Assembly (NCBI RefSeq): GCF_000755245.1
Contig: NZ_BBMP01000022.1
Location: forward strand, 186,001 to 250,000
DNA length: 64,000 nucleotides
From: Halococcus sediminicola
GTDB taxonomy: Archaea > Halobacteriota > Halobacteria > Halobacteriales > Halococcaceae
Direction of reading: 5' to 3'
In this document: positions 43,645 through 52,468 of the stretch, one piece after another
How positions within the stretch are numbered: the stretch's first letter is position 1
How the letters are laid out: every line of letters begins with the position of its first letter
The notes under the pieces: generated by a model
The model's database searches: none
What the model was told of the DNA's origin: nothing
What the model saw: only the letters and a program-made list of their open reading frames with translations
Position numbers and translations under genes: made by a program

Positions 43645-44561
43645 TGGTCGAAGTACAGAAGTTCATCGACGACGCCATCGCCGAGATCGACGAGGAAGTC
43701 GGCGATTCGAGCGCCGTGATTGCCCTCTCGGGCGGCGTGGACTCGTCGGTGGCGGCCGCGCTCGCCTACGAGGCGCTCGGCGACCAACTCACACCAGTCT
43801 ACGTCGACACGGGATTGATGCGCAAGGGCGAGACCGAGCAGGTCGAAGAAACCTTCGCGTACATGGAGGGGTTGCGCATCGTCGACGCCCACGAGCGGTT
43901 CCTCGACGCGCTCTCGGGAGTGACCGACCCAGAGGAGAAGCGAAAGATCGTCGGCGAGCGCTTCATCCGCGAGTTCGAGCGCGAGGCCCGCGAGACCGAG
44001 GCGGAGTATCTCGTACAGGGCACCATCTACCCCGACCGCATCGAATCGGAGGGGAACATCAAGTCCCATCACAACGTCGGGGGCCTGCCCGAGGTCGTGG
44101 ATTTCGAGGGTCTCGTCGAACCCGTTCGCGAACTCTACAAGGACGAAGTCCGCGAGGTCGCCCGCGCGCTCGACCTCGACGAGTTAGTGGCAGAACGGAT
44201 GCCGTTTCCCGGTCCGGGTCTCGCAGTACGAGTGCTCGGTGAAGTCACCGAGGAGAAGCTCCGCGTGGCGCGCGAGGCGACCCACATCGTCGAAGAAGAA
44301 TTGGAGGAGTACGACCCGTGGCAGGCGCTCGCGGCGGTCATCGGCAAGGCCACAGGGGTCAAGGGCGACAACCGGGTCCACGGCTGGGTGGTCGCGGTAC
44401 GGGCGGTCGAGTCGCGCGACGGGATGACCGCTCGCGCCCAGGAACTCGACTGGGAGACCCTCCAGCGCCTCCAGAGTCGGATCACGGGCTCTCTCGACGA
44501 CGTCTCCCGCGTCGTCTACGACGTCACGCACAAACCGCCCGCGACCATCGAGTACGAATGA
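43644..44561 (+). CDS. guaAb: GMP synthase ATP-pyrophosphatase subunit
   Basis: The 305-residue protein is the synthetase half of archaeal GMP synthase, which converts XMP to GMP with ammonia from a separate glutaminase subunit (GuaAa, not in the window). The PP-loop SGGVDSS near residue 30, '[11 protein letters not shown]' and '[11 protein letters not shown]' near residue 130, and the dimerisation domain ('[21 protein letters not shown]', in part) identify it. It starts on the last base of the pyrG stop codon. Confidence 0.96.
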
Positions 44562-44890
44562 CGAAAACGGTCCTCGCCGGTCCTGACCCCGACGGACTGG
44601 GCGACGCGCTCGAAGCCGAAGGCATGGACGTGGTGCGCATCGACGGCATCGCCGACGGCGCGGCGCTCAAAGAGAGCGGTATCGGGAGTGGGGATATCTA
44701 CGTTCTCACGGACGTCGGACAGGCGACCTCGATACCCGTGGCCGTGGACCTCGTCGGGGAGATTCGGGTGGTGGTCTATTCGCGCGAGTCGCTGCCGGAG
44801 TTCGCCAAGGGACAGGCCGACTTGCTGCTCGACCCCGCGCTCTTCGACCCCGAAACCGTCGCCGAGGAGCTCACCGGAACGATGCAATGA
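44558..44890 (+). CDS. DUF7126-like haloarchaeal protein
   Basis: The 110-residue protein has a Rossmann-like N-terminus ('[21 protein letters not shown]', in part) and alternates strands and helices throughout ('[20 protein letters not shown]', '[25 protein letters not shown]', in part), suggesting a CheY- or TrkA-like nucleotide-binding fold. This fits my memory of the DUF7126 family; no function is known. The ATG overlaps the guaAb stop, so it is probably expressed with pyrG and guaAb and may bind or regulate a nucleotide. Confidence 0.78.
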   Translation: MTKTVLAGPDPDGLGDALEAEGMDVVRIDGIADGAALKESGIGSGDIYVLTDVGQATSIPVAVDLVGEIRVVVYSRESLPEFAKGQADLLLDPALFDPETVAEELTGTMQ

Positions 44891-45200
44891 CCGCTTCGGC
44901 ACTCTCCTCGCCCCCGGCGCAGCGCTCGTTGTAGGACTCCATGAACTCACGGGCGGCCTCGATGGCGCTGTCGCGGCCCTCGATACCCTCTCGGAGCGGT
45001 TCGGTCGCCTTGTGGTCCGCGCCGATGACGTTGAGCCGCCAGACGTCTTGGCCCGTATCCGGAGTATTGGTCGCCGGTTGGAGGTGAACCTCGATACCGT
45101 CGCGCTCGTAGCGGATCGGCTGCTGTGGGTTGTACTGGCCGGCCTGTGCCTCGGAGTCCGGTCTGTTCCAGCCGTCGGGGAGTTCGTCGCCGTCGGTCAT
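44871..45200 (-). CDS. Conserved haloarchaeal hypothetical protein, 109 residues
   Basis: The sequence begins 'TDGDELPDGWNRPDSEAQAG' and continues with a short beta-rich part and a C-terminal helix ('SAIEAAREFMESYNERCA'). No known catalytic motif is present. I recognise no family with confidence. It overlaps the end of the convergent DUF7126 gene by 20 bases, which is normal spacing for convergent haloarchaeal genes. Confidence 0.72.
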   Translation of the reverse strand: MTDGDELPDGWNRPDSEAQAGQYNPQQPIRYERDGIEVHLQPATNTPDTGQDVWRLNVIGADHKATEPLREGIEGRDSAIEAAREFMESYNERCAGGEESAEAVIASFR

Positions 45201-45232
45201 GGAATCGCTCGGTGCCGAACCGGCAAAGGTCC

Positions 45233-45901
45233 TCAGTTAGCGGCGAGGTCCGCGAGGCGCTCGTCGCCGCCCCGGACGAAGGGCACGCCGTGGCCCATGC
45301 CGAGGACGTCGAAGGGCGGTGTGCGCTCGGCGAGCGACCGCACACTCGTTTCGACCTGTGCGGTATCGTAGCTCACGAGCCACGGCGAGGACGTGAGTGC
45401 ACCACTCCCCTCGAAGACGAGGTCGCCGAGAAAGCCCGCCGAGCGCTCCTCGCTCACGAAGGCGGTGTGACCGGGGGTGTGCCCCGGCGTGTGATGAGCC
45501 GTGAACGAACCCACTCGTTCGCCGTCGGCGATCGGCTCGACGGGGAAGACGGGTGAACGGACGAACGGCCCGGTCGCGCGCTGGAGCAGTCCCTTGTGGT
45601 TGCCGAGTGGTGGCTTGCGCTCCCCGGTCAGGAGGCCGGCGTCGATCGCGCCCGCACGGACCGTCGCATCGAGGTCAGTGAGGTGGGCGAGCGCGCCCGC
45701 GTGGTCGAAATCGTAGTGCGTCAGGAGGACCCGTTCGACGTCGCCGACCGTGTGACCGGCGTCCTTGATGCCCGCCTCGATGGCGGGGGCGTCGAACGGC
45801 GTGCCGGCGTCGACGAGCGTGAGCACGTCGTCTTCGACGAGGTAGGCGTTCACGCCAGTTAGCTCGAACCAGTGGATGCCGTCTGCGAGTTCGGTGGCCA
45901 T
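45233..45901 (-). CDS. Metallo-beta-lactamase fold hydrolase
   Basis: The 222-residue protein has the metal-binding motif LTHYDFDHAGAL (HxHxDH form with Tyr in the second position, near residue 61), the second ligand region 'HHTPGHTPGHTAFV' near residue 135 and 'GDLVFEGSGAL' near residue 157. A further histidine is in 'GMGHGVPFVRGG' near residue 201. The protein resembles glyoxalase II or a lactonase, but the HxHxDH motif reads HYDFDH, with the first histidine pair kept. Substrate is unknown. Confidence 0.9.
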   Translation of the reverse strand: MATELADGIHWFELTGVNAYLVEDDVLTLVDAGTPFDAPAIEAGIKDAGHTVGDVERVLLTHYDFDHAGALAHLTDLDATVRAGAIDAGLLTGERKPPLGNHKGLLQRATGPFVRSPVFPVEPIADGERVGSFTAHHTPGHTPGHTAFVSEERSAGFLGDLVFEGSGALTSSPWLVSYDTAQVETSVRSLAERTPPFDVLGMGHGVPFVRGGDERLADLAAN

Positions 45902-45948
45902 AGCGAAGCGACGAGGGGCGGGAAGGAAAGCGGTCGGGTCGGCGAACC

Positions 45949-46767
45949 TCAGAACGGCAGTCGTGCACGGAGGAAACTCGACGCCGTGCGGGAAATCGAG
46001 GGGCGTCGAATCGCGCGCATCTCCTCGTCGGTGAGTGCGAAGTCGAATATCTGGAGGTTGCTTTCCAGATGGGCGGGACTCGTCGATTTCGGCACCGTCG
46101 AGACGTTATCTTGTTGAACCAGCCAGCGAAGCGCGACCTGGGCTGGCGTCCGCTCGTAGCGCGCGCCGATCTCTTCGAGGACGTCGTCGTCGACCGCGCC
46201 GCCGTGGGCCAGCGGGCTATATGCTGTGAGCATGAGGTCGTGGATCTGACAGTAGTCGACCATCGAGGTCTGGTCCCAGAAGGGATGGTACTGGACCTGG
46301 TTCGTGAGGATCGGCGCGGTCGCGTGCTCGCGGGCGGCGTGGAGGCGCGAGACGCCGAAGTTCGAGACGCCGATGTGCTCGACGAGTCCCTCGGAAACGA
46401 GGTCGTCCATCGCGCCGATGGTCTCGTCGAGCGGCGTCCGGGTGTTCGGCTGGTGGATGAGCAGCAAGTCCACGTAGTCGGTTTCGAGTTTCCGAAGGCT
46501 CTCGCGGGTCGACTCCAGGACGGAGTCGTGATCGCGGTTCGAGGAGCCGAGTTTCGTCGTCAGAAACAACTCCTCGCGGGCGACATCGGACCCGGCGATG
46601 GCCGCGCCGACCTGTCGCTCGTTGCCGTAGGCCTGGGCGGTGTCGATGTGGCGATAACCGAGGTCGAGGGCGGTCGCCACGGCACGCCGGCAGGTCGGAC
46701 CCTGCATGCGCCACGTGCCGAGTCCGAGCGCCGGAATCTCCGTCTCCTGAACGGTGACGTACTCCAT
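45949..46767 (-). CDS. Aldo/keto reductase
   Basis: The 272-residue (beta/alpha)8 NADPH-dependent reductase has the catalytic tetrad in order: Asp and Tyr in 'YRHIDTAQAYGNERQVG' near residue 38, Lys in 'FLTTKLGSSNRDHDSV' near residue 70 and His in 'DLLLIHQPNTRTP' near residue 102. 'HIGVSNFGVSRLHAA' and 'QVQYHPFWDQTSM' are family blocks. Such enzymes reduce aldehydes, ketones or 2,5-diketogluconate; the substrate here is unknown. A minus-strand GAATTAAACG element is 24-33 bases before the start. Confidence 0.92.
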   Translation of the reverse strand: MEYVTVQETEIPALGLGTWRMQGPTCRRAVATALDLGYRHIDTAQAYGNERQVGAAIAGSDVAREELFLTTKLGSSNRDHDSVLESTRESLRKLETDYVDLLLIHQPNTRTPLDETIGAMDDLVSEGLVEHIGVSNFGVSRLHAAREHATAPILTNQVQYHPFWDQTSMVDYCQIHDLMLTAYSPLAHGGAVDDDVLEEIGARYERTPAQVALRWLVQQDNVSTVPKSTSPAHLESNLQIFDFALTDEEMRAIRRPSISRTASSFLRARLPF

Positions 46768-46850
46768 ACCGGAGAGTGCATCGGCAGGCGTTTAATTCCT
46801 GTCTCCGGCAGCGCCGAAAGGACTACGCCGCTCGCGCCCGCTCTCCATCT

Positions 46851-47165
46851 GTGCTCGATACGTACCCCGACCTCGACCCCGCGGAGGGCGAGGTCCTGAC
46901 CGAAGAACTGTTCGTGAGCGACGACGTGCTCGTGAAGGCGTTCGCCCTCGGTCCCGGCGCGAGCGTCGACCCCCACGATCACGAGAACGCGACCAACGTC
47001 TTTCACGTGCTCGAAGGGAATGTGATCGTGACCCGCGACGACGAGGAAGAGACCGTCGACGCGCCGGGCGTCGTCCCGAACGCACGCGGTGCGGTCCACG
47101 GCGCGCGCAACGAGAGCGAGGAGCGGGCGGTGCTCACCGCGAGCCTCTGTCCACTGCCGTCGTAG
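46851..47165 (+). CDS. Small cupin-domain protein
   Basis: The 104-residue protein starts at GTG 46851. The cupin motif 1 is visible as 'DPHDHENATNVFHVLEG' near residue 43, with two histidines and a later His. Motif 2 corresponds to 'PNARGAVHGARN' near residue 77, with a conserved histidine. It resembles single-domain ligand-binding or dioxygenase-like cupins of unknown substrate. It is 83 bases from the divergent aldo/keto reductase start. Confidence 0.83.
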   Translation: MLDTYPDLDPAEGEVLTEELFVSDDVLVKAFALGPGASVDPHDHENATNVFHVLEGNVIVTRDDEEETVDAPGVVPNARGAVHGARNESEERAVLTASLCPLPS

Positions 47166-47783
47166 TCAGTTTTCGGTTCCGTCGTCGCCCGATTCGTCCA
47201 CGTCGGTCTCGTCCACCTCGCCGTCAGCACCGTCGTTCGCGTCGCGCCCGGCGAGACCGACGAGATGGCCGGCCTCCGCGACGACGATCTCCGCACCGAG
47301 TCGGGCGGCGTCCTCGCTGCCCGGCAGACAGAACACGGCCACGCCGTCTGCGACGCCACCCGTAGCGCGCGTGGCGACGACGCGCGTACCAATCTCCTCG
47401 CGCGAACGGGCACGGAAGAGTTCGCCGAAGCCGGGCAGTTCCTTCGAGAAGAGCGGTCGGACCGCCTCGATGGTCACGTCGTCGGGCGTTACCCCTGTTC
47501 CGCCAGTCATGACGATGCAGTCGACGTCCTCGCGACTCGCGAGCGCATCGACCGTTCCCTGTACCTCGTCGTACTCGTCGGGGACGAGTTCGCGCGTGAC
47601 CAGTTCGTTTCCCTCCTCGACGGCCGCCGCGATGGCGTCGCCCGCCGGGTCGTCTTCGAGCGTCCGCGAGGTCGAGACCGTCACGACGGCGACCCCGACC
47701 GGGCCGAAGTCGTAGTCGTGGGCGTGGACCGCCTCATTCTCGTCGTGGTCGTGGTGTGCCGAATCGTCGTGTGCGTCGCTCAT
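47166..47783 (-). CDS. moaB: MoaB/MogA family molybdopterin adenylyltransferase
   Basis: The 205-residue protein has the MoCF-binding fold: 'GVAVVTVSTSRTLEDDPAGDAI' (in part) near residue 30, 'DCIVMTGGTGVTPDDVTIEAV' near residue 85 and 'PGFGELFRARSREEIGTRVVATRATGGV' (in part) near residue 120. It adenylates molybdopterin before MoeA acts. The first 27 residues are unusual, with six histidines among Asp and Glu (AHDDSAHHDHDENEAVHAHD), and the last 25 residues are acidic. Both are absent from typical MoaB and could bind metal or simply add charge. Confidence 0.93.
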   Translation of the reverse strand: MSDAHDDSAHHDHDENEAVHAHDYDFGPVGVAVVTVSTSRTLEDDPAGDAIAAAVEEGNELVTRELVPDEYDEVQGTVDALASREDVDCIVMTGGTGVTPDDVTIEAVRPLFSKELPGFGELFRARSREEIGTRVVATRATGGVADGVAVFCLPGSEDAARLGAEIVVAEAGHLVGLAGRDANDGADGEVDETDVDESGDDGTEN

Positions 47784-47888
47784 ACCGTGGCTCCGGTCGC
47801 CGGAAGGAAAACTCCCCACCCTTTTGGTCGTGCCAGCCCTTCGGCGGGGTATGTGGCAGCGAACGCGACGGCAGCGGAGCGGGCCGCC

Positions 47889-48182
47889 ATGAGCGACGAG
47901 GGCTACGTCCACGAGCCGGAAAGCGACGAGCGGCCCCGGAGCGAGTACGACGCGGTCGCCGCCCGTGCCCACGAACGCGAGTTCGACTGGCGCGGTTGGG
48001 TGCTCGTCGGCGTCATCGTCGTCGCCTTTCTCGTGGTTCCCGCAACGATTCTCGCGCTCCCGCACGCCGGCGGCGTGCTCGCCGCGTTCGGGCTGACGTG
48101 GCGCGATACCTTCCTCGTGCTCCCGCTCGCGCCCGCGCTCGCGCTCGGTGTCGTGGCCATCTGGGCGACCGCACGCGTCTGA
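47889..48182 (+). CDS. Small membrane protein, two predicted helices
   Basis: The 97-residue frame has a charged, acidic N-terminus of about 33 residues, then two hydrophobic stretches ('GWVLVGVIVVAFLVVPATIL' and 'FLVLPLAPALALGVVAIWAT') separated by a short loop. No family is recognised. A GTG 36 bases earlier is another possible start. It is divergent from moaB. The good hydrophobic pattern and GC-rich codon use favour a real gene. Confidence 0.65.
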   Translation: MSDEGYVHEPESDERPRSEYDAVAARAHEREFDWRGWVLVGVIVVAFLVVPATILALPHAGGVLAAFGLTWRDTFLVLPLAPALALGVVAIWATARV

Positions 48183-48343
48183 CCGACCGCACGAAACGCC
48201 AATCAAACGACGTAGCTACGCGGTCGGCGCGCGGGAGCGAAGCGCGGTCCGACCGAAGGGAGGGTCGCGGATGCGAACGGGGAGCGCAAGCGACCCGTGA
48301 GCGCCCGGAGGCGCGACTCGCGCGAGCACGGCGAGTGCAGGCT

Positions 48344-48364
48344 CGTCAGAACTACGTTCTGACG
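48344..48364. repeat. Perfect hairpin CGTCAGAAC-TAC-GTTCTGACG
   Basis: Nine bases pair perfectly around a three-base loop, immediately before repeat B copy 2. In both directions it lies downstream of a gene (the small membrane protein and, further on, the TPP enzyme). It may be an RNA terminator-like structure or part of the repeat element. Confidence 0.6.
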
Positions 48365-48365
48365 G

Positions 48366-48450
48366 TGGATGAGCACCGAAGCGAACGGAGTGAGCAAAGG
48401 AGTCGGCTGGGGAGGTATGTGGCTCGCGGTTCTCGTGTGTCGGGATCGAG
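48366..48450. repeat. Dispersed repeat B, copy 2
   Basis: It matches 39794-39875 over about 80 bases (core TGGGGAGG..TGTGGCTYGCGGTTCTC, then CGGGATC). The preceding bases 48190-48343 are GC-rich with many GCGAGC/GAGCGA words like those of repeat A, but no gene is visible. The whole 351-base gap 48183-48533 appears to be repeat-derived. Confidence 0.65.
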
Positions 48451-48533
48451 GTGGTTCGAAAACCGGCAACAGCTATCGAAACTATCCCCGGCGAGTCATC
48501 GGACATCGTCGTGACGCCGTTGCTGCCGGCTCG

Positions 48534-50114
48534 TCAGACCACCGGCACTTCGACGAGCGCCATCTCGTCGCGCGGCACGACCGTCTCCAGTACCTCGTCG
48601 AGTTCGGCCCAGCTCTCGGGTCGGTGGGCCTCGATACCGAAACTCTCGGCGAACGCCGTGAATTCGGGGTTCGTGAGTCGCGTACCGGTGTGCTCGCCCC
48701 GATGGTTCTCCTGTTTTTCGGAGATCAATCCGTAATCGTCGTCGGTGAACAGCAGGATGGTGAAGCCACAACCCAGCCGCGTCGCGGTCTCGATCTCGGC
48801 GGCGTTCATCAGGAAGCCGCCGTCGCCGGTGGCGGCCACGACATTGGAATCGACCGCGAGGTCGGCGGCCACCGCACCGGGTACCGAAATCCCCATCGTC
48901 GCCAAACCATTGGAGATGATGCAGGTGTTCGGGTCATATGTAGGAAAGTTCTGGGCGATGGCCATCTTGTGGCTGCCCGTATCCGAGAGCAAGACGTCGT
49001 CGTCGGCCATTGCCTCCCGGAGGAGCGGAAGCGTGCGCCGGACCGAAAAGTCCTCGCCGGGGTCCGGTCGGCGGGTCACGTCGGCGAGGATCGACTCGCG
49101 CAGGTCGGCGTACCACTCGGTGTCGGTATCGATGGTCACATCGGTCTGCTGAATCGCGCGCAGGCCCGCTGAGACATCCGACACGACCTCGACCTGCGGG
49201 TTGTAGTGTTCGTAGACCTCCGCCGGCTCGAAATCGAGGTGGATGACGCGCTTTTCGCCCGCCGGATTCCAGTTCTCGGGGTCGTGTTCGGCGATGTCGT
49301 AGCCCACAGCGAGCACCACGTCGGCGCGTTCGATGGCGCTCGCGGCCTGTTCGTCGCCGCCGGAATCGAGCGTCAGTAGCGAGTGCTCGTCGGCGTCCGA
49401 GACCGCACCCTTGCCCATGTAGGTGGCGACGACGGGGATGTTCGTCTCGTCGACGAACGAGCGCAGGCGCTCGGACGAACGGGTGCGGATACCGCCGTTG
49501 CCCGCCAGCACGATCGGCCGGTCGGCGTCGGCGAGGAGCGCCGCGGCGCGCTCGACGGCCTTGTCGTCGGGGCTGGGCCGGCGGACACGGTTGCGCGACG
49601 GCAACGGTCGTCGGTCGGTTTCTTCGGCCGCGATGTCCTCGGGGAATTCGAGGTGAGTAGCTCCTGGCTTCTCGTGTTCGGCGAGTTTGAACGCCTTGCG
49701 CACCGACTCGTTGACGATCTCCGGATCGGATATTTGGGTATTCCACTTCGTGATCGGCTCGAACAGGCCGACGACGTCGAGGTTCTGGTGGCTCTCCTTG
49801 TGCAGGCGTTCGAGACCGCCCTGCCCGGTGATGGCGACGACTGGACTCTTGTCGAGGTGGGCGTCGGCAACTCCAGTCAGAAGGTTCGTCGCGCCCGGTC
49901 CCAATGTACTGAGACAGACGCCGGCGTCGCCCGTGAGCCGGCCGTGGACGTCGGCCATGAAGGCCGCGCCCTGTTCGTGGCGGACGGGGACGAATTCGAT
50001 CGTCGAGTCGCGCAGCGAAAAGAGAATGTCCTCTAACTCCTCGCCCGGCAGGCCGAAGACGTACTCGACGCCCTCGACTTCGAGGCTCTCGACGAGCAGG
50101 TCGGCAGCGTTCAT
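48534..50114 (-). CDS. TPP-dependent acetolactate-synthase-like enzyme
   Basis: The 526-residue protein has the three ThDP-enzyme domains. The PYR domain contains 'YVFGLPGEELEDILFSL' and the catalytic glutamate in 'VRHEQGAAFMADVHGRLTG'. A central domain lies near residues 190-330. The PP domain has the TPP-binding 'GDGGFLMNAAEIETATRLG' with GDG and the Asn near residue 437. Closest in general appearance is acetolactate synthase without its regulatory subunit; relatives include sulfoacetaldehyde acetyltransferase and indolepyruvate decarboxylase, so the substrate is uncertain. It is divergent from the PrpD gene, sharing a promoter gap of 105 bases. Confidence 0.88.
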   Translation of the reverse strand: MNAADLLVESLEVEGVEYVFGLPGEELEDILFSLRDSTIEFVPVRHEQGAAFMADVHGRLTGDAGVCLSTLGPGATNLLTGVADAHLDKSPVVAITGQGGLERLHKESHQNLDVVGLFEPITKWNTQISDPEIVNESVRKAFKLAEHEKPGATHLEFPEDIAAEETDRRPLPSRNRVRRPSPDDKAVERAAALLADADRPIVLAGNGGIRTRSSERLRSFVDETNIPVVATYMGKGAVSDADEHSLLTLDSGGDEQAASAIERADVVLAVGYDIAEHDPENWNPAGEKRVIHLDFEPAEVYEHYNPQVEVVSDVSAGLRAIQQTDVTIDTDTEWYADLRESILADVTRRPDPGEDFSVRRTLPLLREAMADDDVLLSDTGSHKMAIAQNFPTYDPNTCIISNGLATMGISVPGAVAADLAVDSNVVAATGDGGFLMNAAEIETATRLGCGFTILLFTDDDYGLISEKQENHRGEHTGTRLTNPEFTAFAESFGIEAHRPESWAELDEVLETVVPRDEMALVEVPVV

Positions 50115-50186
50115 GGCGTGTGAACGACCTCGTCGCACATGACTCCACCGCCGGCGCTCGCGGCGAGTCGTGAGCACACGGCGGCG

Positions 50187-50196
50187 AAAGCTTTTG
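50187..50196 (+). promoter_or_regulatory. TATA-like element of the MmgE/PrpD gene
   Basis: AAAGCTTTTG is centred about 28 bases before the ATG at 50220, in the gap shared with the divergent TPP enzyme gene. Confidence 0.45.
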
Positions 50197-50219
50197 CGCC
50201 TATCGGTGATAGAACAAGT

Positions 50220-51572
50220 ATGACGACCACTGACGGACTTGCCGATCTCGTCGACGAAGTTTCCTACGACGACCTCTCGGAGGACGTCCGCGAGGAGTTG
50301 AAAAAGCGCGTGCTCGACTCGGTGGGCATCGCGATTGGCGCGCTCGGGGCCGACGCGACCGAGAGCGTTCGCCGGACTGTCGCGGAGACCGCCGGCGGCG
50401 ACGCAGCCCGAATCTGGGGGTCCGAAAAACGGGCGAGTCCGACCGGTGCAGCCACGTACAACACCTCACTAACCCGGTATCTCGACTTCATGGACTCGTT
50501 TCTCGCGCCGGGCGAGACGCCCCATCCGAGCGACAACATCGGCAGTCTGATCGCCTGCGGCGAACACGCCGATGCCTCTGGTACTCAGCTCATCGAGGCC
50601 GTGGGGACGAGCTACGAGATTCAGGGCGAACTCGCGTGGAACGCCCCGGTCAGGGACCGCGGCTACGACCACGTGACCCACACCGTCATCTCGGCGGCCG
50701 CTGGCTCCGGGAAGATTCTCGGATTGGACCACGAACAACTCCGCAACGCCATCGGCATCGCCGGCACCGCCCACAACGCGCTCCGGGTCACCCGAACAGG
50801 AGGAATCAACGAGTGGAAGGGGATCGCGAGCGCGAACGCCGCCCGCAACGCGGTGTATTCGGCGCTGCTCGCCCGAAACGGGATGGAGGGCCCCGTCGAT
50901 CTCTTCGAGGGCCAGAAGGGCTGGAAACAGGTAATCTCGGGCGACTTCTCGGTGGATCTCGATCCGTCCTGCGAGCGCGTCTTCGACACGATGACCAAGC
51001 GCTACGTCGCCGAGACCTACGCCCAGTCGGCGGTCGAAGGCGTCATCGAACTCGCCGAGGAGGCCGACATCGACCCCGAGCAGGTGAACTCCATCCATCT
51101 CGACACGTTCCACGGCGCGAAACTCATCATCGGCGGCGGTGAAGGGTCGCGCTACGAGGTCGAAACGAAAGCCCAGGCCGATCACTCCCTCCCGTACATG
51201 CTCGCGGCCGCACTCATCGACCGCGAGATGACCAACGCGGCCTACGACCCGGAACGCATCCGACAGGAGGACGTTCAGGAACTGCTCCGGAAGGTCGAAG
51301 TCGAGGAGAACGACGAACTCACCGACCGGTTCGAAGGAGGAGAGATGCCCGCCGTCATCGACATCGCGCTCGGCGACGACTCGACCCGTCACGTCGAAAA
51401 GGACGCGTTCAACGGCCATCCGACGAACCCGATGACGTGGGAACAAGTCGAGGAGAAGTTCACCACGATGACCGAAGAGCGCTACGACGAGGACCGGCGC
51501 GAGGAGATCGTCGACGTGGTCGAAAACCTCGAAGACCACGCGGTGGCCGACCTCACCGCACTGCTCGACTGA
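50220..51572 (+). CDS. MmgE/PrpD family protein
   Basis: The 450-residue protein shows family blocks 'LKKRVLDSVGIAIGALGADA' near residue 29, 'TSLTRYLDFMDSFLAPGETPHPSDNIG' (in part) near residue 82 and 'AQSAVEGVIELAEEADIDP' near residue 265. Members include 2-methylcitrate dehydratase, immune-responsive cis-aconitate decarboxylase and iminodisuccinate epimerase, so the reaction should not be assumed. Nothing else of a methylcitrate cycle is nearby. A ComA-like gene starts 45 bases downstream in the same direction. Confidence 0.9.
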   Translation: MTTTDGLADLVDEVSYDDLSEDVREELKKRVLDSVGIAIGALGADATESVRRTVAETAGGDAARIWGSEKRASPTGAATYNTSLTRYLDFMDSFLAPGETPHPSDNIGSLIACGEHADASGTQLIEAVGTSYEIQGELAWNAPVRDRGYDHVTHTVISAAAGSGKILGLDHEQLRNAIGIAGTAHNALRVTRTGGINEWKGIASANAARNAVYSALLARNGMEGPVDLFEGQKGWKQVISGDFSVDLDPSCERVFDTMTKRYVAETYAQSAVEGVIELAEEADIDPEQVNSIHLDTFHGAKLIIGGGEGSRYEVETKAQADHSLPYMLAAALIDREMTNAAYDPERIRQEDVQELLRKVEVEENDELTDRFEGGEMPAVIDIALGDDSTRHVEKDAFNGHPTNPMTWEQVEEKFTTMTEERYDEDRREEIVDVVENLEDHAVADLTALLD

Positions 51573-51617
51573 ACGGTCACCAACGACTAAGTGCTCGGCA
51601 CGCGAACACGAACGGGT

Positions 51618-52454
51618 ATGGCAAACAGACCGTTCGACAGGGCCTTCGACTTCCTGCACGTCAACGAGCGCCCGGACAAGCCGAGAGAGAAGGGAATCAC
51701 GGAGATGCGTGGGCCGTACTACGACCCGATGGGCCCCCGAGAGCTACGGGACATCCTGGAGACGATGGGTTGGTACGTCGACATCTACAAGTTCTCCGGC
51801 GGGTCCTTTTCGCTGATGCCAGAAGAGGCGGTGCGTGAACTCATCGACATCTGTCACGAGTACGATGTCAAAGTCTCCACCGGAGGATTCATCGAGAACG
51901 TGCTGATCCGTGATAACGACAAAGTGGATCGGTACGTCGAGGAGTGTGCCGAGATGGGCTTCGACATCGTGGAGATCTCCTCGGGCTTCCTCGCCATCGA
52001 CGCCGACGACATGGTGGCGATGACGGAGATGGTTTCGGAGGTCGACGGCGTCGAGCCGAAACCCGAGATCAACGTCCAGTTCGGCGCGGGTGGAGCCTCC
52101 GACCCCGAGGACCTGGAGGAAGGCCAGCAGGACCCCGAGATGGCGATTCGGGAAGGCGAGCGCCATCTCGACGCCGGCGCGGAACTGCTGATGGTCGAGG
52201 CCGAGGGCATCACCGAGGAAGTCGTCGAGTGGCGCACGGACGTCGCCTACCAGATCGCCAATCAACTCGGGGCCGAAAACTGCGTCTTCGAGGCCCCCGG
52301 CCCGGAGATGTTCGAATGGTACATCAAGAACTTCGGTCCCAACGTGAACCTGTTCGTCGACAACTCACAGATCGTCGAACTCGAATGCATGCGTTCCGGT
52401 CTCTGGGGTAAGACCACCAGTTGGGGGCGCACCACGACCTACAGCAGCGACTGA
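51618..52454 (+). CDS. comA: Phosphosulfolactate synthase (ComA) family protein
   Basis: The 278-residue TIM-barrel protein has the family's features: 'KPREKGITEMRGPYYDPMG' (in part) near residue 20, 'YVDIYKFSGGSFSLMP' near 53, 'KVSTGGFIENVLIRDN' near 85 and 'GFDIVEISSGFLAIDADDM' near 115. ComA joins sulfite and phosphoenolpyruvate to phosphosulfolactate, the first step of coenzyme M synthesis in methanogens. Haloarchaea do not make methane, and plant relatives (Hsa32) act in heat tolerance, so the real role here is open. It is probably cotranscribed with the PrpD gene. Confidence 0.87.
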   Translation: MANRPFDRAFDFLHVNERPDKPREKGITEMRGPYYDPMGPRELRDILETMGWYVDIYKFSGGSFSLMPEEAVRELIDICHEYDVKVSTGGFIENVLIRDNDKVDRYVEECAEMGFDIVEISSGFLAIDADDMVAMTEMVSEVDGVEPKPEINVQFGAGGASDPEDLEEGQQDPEMAIREGERHLDAGAELLMVEAEGITEEVVEWRTDVAYQIANQLGAENCVFEAPGPEMFEWYIKNFGPNVNLFVDNSQIVELECMRSGLWGKTTSWGRTTTYSSD

Positions 52455-52468
52455 GAGGTTCGAAACGG

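Noticed and set aside
50220-51572. 2-methylcitrate dehydratase assignment for the MmgE/PrpD gene
   Set aside because: No methylcitrate synthase or lyase is nearby and the family has several unrelated activities, so only the family name was used.
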